Positions 39,990-43,130 of a stretch of DNA of 43,130 nucleotides are shown piece by piece (within the stretch, counting starts at the first letter, position 1; every line of letters starts with the position of its first letter). The position numbers were made by a program, and so were the translations under genes. The DNA comes from CAZMGG01 sp964565715 (GTDB taxonomy: Bacteria; Planctomycetota; UBA1135; UBA2386), in the NCBI GenBank assembly GCA_964565715.1, contig CAZMGG010000038.1, forward strand, positions 1 to 43,130, in the 5' to 3' direction. Under the pieces are notes generated by a model. The model saw nothing but the letters and a program-made list of their open reading frames with translations, was not told the DNA's origin and ran no database searches.

Positions 39990-40096
39990 TCATTCTTCCG
40001 CCGCCGACCGCCGCCCGCGCCGCCTGAGGCGCGCCACGGTCCCCGCCGCCCTCCGGCGCCCTGGATTCTCGCCCTGCATCACGCTACAGCGGGGCC

Positions 40097-41213
40097 ATGT
40101 CCCTCCACGATCACCGCCAGGCCCTGCAGCGCGCCGAGAACCGCATCGCCCAGTTGAAGGAGAGCCTTTGACTTCGAGCTGCGGCATCGTGAGCTGGCGG
40201 CGATCGAGCACCGGATGACCCAGCCGGGCTTCTGGGACGACGCCGAGAAGGCCCAGAAGGCGGTCACCCAGAAGAAGCTGTGCGGCCAGGTGGTGGAGCC
40301 GCTCGACGCCCTCGTCCGCCTGATCGACGACGGCAAGGTCCTGATCGAGCTGGGCGAGGACGATCCCACCGCCGTCGACAAGGACCTCGACGAGATCCAC
40401 GCCAAGGTCTCGGCGAAGCTCGACCAGCTCGAGTTCCAGCTCATGCTGGGCGGTCCCCACGACCCCAGCAATGCCATCGTCACCATCGTGCCCGGCGCCG
40501 GCGGCGTCGACGCCTCCGACTGGGCCGAGATGCTGCTCCGCATGTACGTCAAGTGGTGCGCCCACATGGACTACGAGGTCGAGGAGCTCGACCACCAGGA
40601 GGCCGAGGAGGCCGGCATCCGCTACGCCAGCATCCAGGTCAAGGGCCCCTACGCCTACGGCCGCCTGAAGGCCGAGCAGGGCGTGCACCGCCTGGTCCGC
40701 ATCTCCCCCTTCGACGGCAACGCCCGCCGCCAGACCTCCTTCGCCTCGGTCGAGGTGGTCCCCGAGCTCGAGGACGACATCGACGTCGACATCCGCGACG
40801 AGGACCTCCGGGTCGACACCTTCCGCAGCTCCGGCGCCGGCGGCCAGCACGTCAACAAGACCGAGTCGGCCATCCGCATCACCCACCTGCCCACCGGCAT
40901 CGTCGTCAGCTGCCAGAAGGAACGCAGCCAGCACAAGAACCGCGCCACCGCCATGACCGCGCTGCGCGGCAAGCTCTACCAGCTCGAACTGGCCAAGCGC
41001 GAGGAGGAGCTGGCCAGGTTCTACGGCGACCGCGGCTCCGTCTCCTGGGGCAACCAGATCCGCAGCTACGTCCTGCAGCCCTACCAGATGGTCAAGGACC
41101 TGCGCACCGACGTCGAGACCTCCAACGTCGACGCCGTCCTCGACGGCGACCTCGACCCGTTCATCGAGGCCTGGCTCAAGCAACGCAAGGACGACAAGAA
41201 GGTGGGCCAGTGA
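40097..41213 (+). CDS. prfB: Peptide chain release factor 2, made by programmed +1 frameshift
   Basis: Codons 1-24 run from ATG 40097 to CTT 40166-40168, followed by an in-frame TGA (40169-40171). The +1 frame continues from GAC 40170 to a TGA at 41211-41213, giving about 371 residues. The shift site has the classical parts: internal Shine-Dalgarno AAGGAG (40157-40162), 3-nt spacer, CTT, TGA, C. RF2 is confirmed by the stop-reading tripeptide SPF (203-205) and the peptidyl-hydrolysis motif GGQ (248-250) in SSGAGGQHVNKTESAIRITH, both two residues from their E. coli positions. Low RF2 favours the shift and restores RF2, while high RF2 terminates at codon 25. The final TGA overlaps the purH start. 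Confidence 0.96.
40157..40172 (+). promoter_or_regulatory. Programmed frameshift element of prfB
   Basis: AAGGAG, a 3-nt spacer AGC, then CTT TGA C. The Shine-Dalgarno-to-slip spacing equals that in E. coli (AGGGGG-TAT-CTT-TGA-C). Slippage of the Leu tRNA from CUU to UUU moves the ribosome into the +1 frame at GAC. Confidence 0.95.
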
Positions 41214-42796
41214 AGCGCCACGCCCTGCTCTCGGTGACCGACAAGACCGGCATCGCCGACTTCGCCCGCGGCCTCCGCGAGCTGGGCTTCGAGCTGCTCT
41301 CCACCGGCGGCACCCGCAAGGCGATCGCCGACGCCGGCATCCCGGTGCGCGAGGTCGCCGAGCACACCGGCTTCCCGGAGATGATGGACGGCCGCATCAA
41401 GACCCTGCACCCGAAGGTGCACGGCGGCCTCCTCTCGGTGCGCGACGATCCCGGCCACCAGGCCGCCATGCGCGAGCACGGCATCGCGCCGATCGATCTC
41501 CTCTGCGTCAACCTCTACCGCTTCGGCGAGACCGTCCGCCGGCCCGGCGCCACCCGCGCCGACATCGTCGAGAACATCGACATCGGCGGCCCGGCCATGG
41601 TCCGTTCGGCGGCCAAGAACCACGCCCACGTCGCCGTGGTGGTGGACCCGCAGGACTACCCGGCGGTGCTGGCCGCCCTGCGCGCGCACGACGGCCGCCT
41701 GCCCGAGGCGCAGGCCCGGGCGCTCGCCGCCAAGGCGTTCGCCCTCACCGCCGCCTACGACACCGCGATCGCCGCCTGGTTCGACCACGAACGCCGCGCG
41801 CAGCCCGACCAACCGCGCTTCCCGGCCCGGCTGGCGGTGGCCGGCGACAAGCTGCAGGACCTCCGCTACGGCGAGAACCCGCACCAGCAGGCGGCCTTCT
41901 ACGCGTTCTCCGACCAGACCGCGCCGAGCCTGGCGTCTTCGCGTCAGCTCGGCGGCAAGGAGCTCTCCTACAACAACATCCTCGACTGCGACGCGGCCCT
42001 GGCGGCCGTGCTCGAGCACGCAGCTCCGGCCGTCGTCATCGTCAAGCACAACAACCCCTGCGGGGTGGCGGTGGCCGGGACGCAACCTCGCGCCTTCGAG
42101 CTGGCGTTGCGTTCGGACCCGGTCTCCGCCTTCGGCGGCATCCTCGCCGTCAACCGTCCCCTCGACCCGGCCACCGCCGCCGCCATCGTCCAGAGCGGCA
42201 CCTTCGTCGAGTGTCTGGTCGCGCCCGCCGTGTCCGCGGCGGCCCTGGCGGAACTCCAGCGGGCGAAGTGGGGGAGCAGTGTCCGGGTGCTCGACCTCGG
42301 CGGCCTGCCGTCCGCGCCCGAGCGCGAGCGCGCGGTGCTGCGTCAGGTGAACGGCGGGTTCCTGGTGCAGACCCCCGATCAGCCGGTGGCGCCGCCGGAG
42401 CACGCAGTGATGACCACGCGCGCGCCCACCGCCGCCGAAGACCAGGCCCTCCGCTTCGCCTGGCTGGTCTGCAAGCACGTCAAGTCCAATGCCATCGTGC
42501 TGGCCACCACCGAACCCGACGGTGCCTTCGGCACCGTCGGCATCGGCGCTGGCCAGATGAGCCGCGTCGACGCCGCCCGCATCGCCGTCCACAAGGCCGG
42601 CACGCGCGCCCCCGGCTCCGTCCTGGCCAGCGACGCCTTCTTCCCCTTCCCCGACGGCCTCCAACTCTGCATCGACGCCGGCGTCACCGCCGCCATCCAG
42701 CCCGGCGGCAGCAAGCGCGACGCCGACGTCACCGCCGCCGCCGACCACGCCAACCTCGCCATGATCCGCACCGGCCACCGCCACTTCCGCCACTGA
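41210..42796 (+). CDS. purH: Bifunctional AICAR formyltransferase / IMP cyclohydrolase
   Basis: A 528-residue protein, the normal length for PurH, catalysing the last two steps of IMP synthesis. The N-terminal cyclohydrolase part (to ~200) includes ALLSVTDKTGIADFARGL, LSTGGTRKAI, TLHPKVHGGLL and NIDIGGPAMVRSAAKNHAHV. The C-terminal formyltransferase part has DLRYGENPHQQAAFY, the catalytic Lys-His segment IVKHNNPCGVA and GIGAGQMSRVDAARIA, closing with DAFFPFPDGL and IQPGGSKRDADV. Translation starts at GTG 41210, overlapping the prfB stop as GTGA, so purH synthesis probably depends on ribosomes that completed prfB. No other pur gene is nearby. Confidence 0.96.
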   Translation: MKRHALLSVTDKTGIADFARGLRELGFELLSTGGTRKAIADAGIPVREVAEHTGFPEMMDGRIKTLHPKVHGGLLSVRDDPGHQAAMREHGIAPIDLLCVNLYRFGETVRRPGATRADIVENIDIGGPAMVRSAAKNHAHVAVVVDPQDYPAVLAALRAHDGRLPEAQARALAAKAFALTAAYDTAIAAWFDHERRAQPDQPRFPARLAVAGDKLQDLRYGENPHQQAAFYAFSDQTAPSLASSRQLGGKELSYNNILDCDAALAAVLEHAAPAVVIVKHNNPCGVAVAGTQPRAFELALRSDPVSAFGGILAVNRPLDPATAAAIVQSGTFVECLVAPAVSAAALAELQRAKWGSSVRVLDLGGLPSAPERERAVLRQVNGGFLVQTPDQPVAPPEHAVMTTRAPTAAEDQALRFAWLVCKHVKSNAIVLATTEPDGAFGTVGIGAGQMSRVDAARIAVHKAGTRAPGSVLASDAFFPFPDGLQLCIDAGVTAAIQPGGSKRDADVTAAADHANLAMIRTGHRHFRH

Positions 42797-43130
42797 CGCC
42801 CTCGCCGCCCCCGCGCCGCCCGCCGCCCCCCCCGCGCCACCCGCCACACGCGGACCCCGCCGCCACGCGCGCCACCCGCCCCCAACCCCCCGCCGCAGCG
42901 CCGCACCCCCCGCCGCCACACGCGCCACCCGCCCCCAACCCCCCGCCGCAGCCCCCGCACCCCGCCGCCACACGCGCCACCCGCCCCCAAGACCCCGCCG
43001 CAGCCCCCGCGGACCCCGCCGCCGCCCCGCGCCACCCGCCGCCACACGCGCCACCCGGCCCCCAAGACCCCGCCGCAGCCCCCGCACCCCGCCGCCACAC
43101 GCGCCACCCGGCCCCCAAACCCCGCCGCAG
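42797..43130. repeat. C-rich, T-free tandem repeat (period ~52-53 bp) after purH
   Basis: After purH the plus strand has a single T (42812) and then none for 318 bases to the window edge. From about 42860, units of ~52-53 bp recur, marked by GCGCCACCC at 42869, 42922, 42974, 43029/43048 and 43101. One unit carries a 19-bp partial duplication. Copies include CCGCCGCCACACGCGCCACC and CCCCGCCGCAGCCCCCGC segments with small variations (CCAACCCC, CCAAGACC, CCAAACCC). Because every stop codon needs a T on the plus strand, all six frames stay open here, so the long reading frames are meaningless. The minus strand carries many runs of four to six G, so G-quadruplexes are possible. Confidence 0.85.

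Larger units (their letters stand above)
39767..40096 (+). promoter_or_regulatory. 330-bp intergenic region / possible prfB leader
   Basis: The first 40 bp are the GC hairpin above. Further on lies a 13-bp inverted repeat (39930-39942 with 39977-39989; core CCCGCGACGGGC) enclosing a 34-nt loop. Short G/C-rich near-repeats of CCCGCGACC also occur before it. Directly before prfB, TACAGC (40085-40090) lies 6 nt upstream of the ATG, resembling the -10-like elements seen elsewhere. No ORF here looks coding. Confidence 0.4.

Noticed and set aside
42379..43118. Gly/Trp/Arg-rich open frames on the minus strand over the terminal repeat
   Set aside because: All six frames are open because the plus strand lacks T. 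The frames that extend left run antisense to purH.
42797..43130. CRISPR array at the right edge
   Set aside because: The repeats are contiguous ~52-bp units without unique spacers of constant length and are compositionally extreme; this is a minisatellite-type repeat.

Overview
The window is very GC-rich (around 70% by eye), densely coding chromosomal DNA. I read it as Planctomycetota, probably uncultured, with moderate confidence. The clues are: a 431-residue secreted protein with a Cys-containing C-terminal domain that I recognise from high-GC planctomycetes; an extracytoplasmic-function (ECF) sigma factor and zinc-finger anti-sigma factor next to a Cys-rich secreted protein and a vWA/HEAT protein; many carboxypeptidase-regulatory-like repeats; and Sec signal peptides that nearly all end in Ala-Gln. 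I see no rRNA, tRNA, CRISPR array, phage or complete insertion sequence. A run of 100 Ns (33543-33642) shows this is a scaffolded draft assembly, and the right edge runs into a tandem repeat.

Layout. 1-5.5 kb: the tail of a Y1-transposase-like gene, a metallophosphoesterase, an acyl-CoA ligase, and an operon of a TruC-like pseudouridine synthase with two glycosyltransferases. 5.5-10.2 kb: an overlapping operon of an MGH1/GH63-like glycosidase, a serine/threonine dehydratase-like enzyme and a secreted alpha/beta hydrolase. 10.3-19 kb: an SDR-DUF2867 protein, a secreted propeller-like protein, a CBS-domain protein divergent from three universal stress proteins, an LCAT-like lipase and an S9 peptidase. 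19-29.7 kb: a tiny Cys4 protein, tag with an M24 aminopeptidase, a 967-residue repeat protein, a degenerate CCA-type nucleotidyltransferase with a HEAT lipoprotein, two tandem Ca2+/cation antiporters, a lipoprotein and a small membrane protein. 29.7-34.6 kb (minus strand): the Cys-rich secreted protein, sigma, anti-sigma and vWA/HEAT cluster. 34.6-39.8 kb: a lipoprotein, an orphan Fis-type DNA-binding protein, a small protein, an M1 peptidase and a membrane protein. 39.8-43.1 kb: a structured leader, prfB with a programmed +1 frameshift, purH, and a T-free tandem repeat.

How it works together. Most genes are housekeeping, envelope or stress functions, in short operons whose stop and start codons often overlap as GTGA. 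The clearest regulatory mechanism is the prfB frameshift: UGA at codon 25 is preceded by an internal Shine-Dalgarno and CTT, the classical RF2 autoregulation. A recurring TANNNT element lies 5-11 nt upstream of several start codons that lack a Shine-Dalgarno, which suggests leaderless or near-leaderless transcription. The most system-like locus is the sigma/anti-sigma cluster, a candidate envelope-signalling module. I did not find an unmistakable new defence or mobile system.
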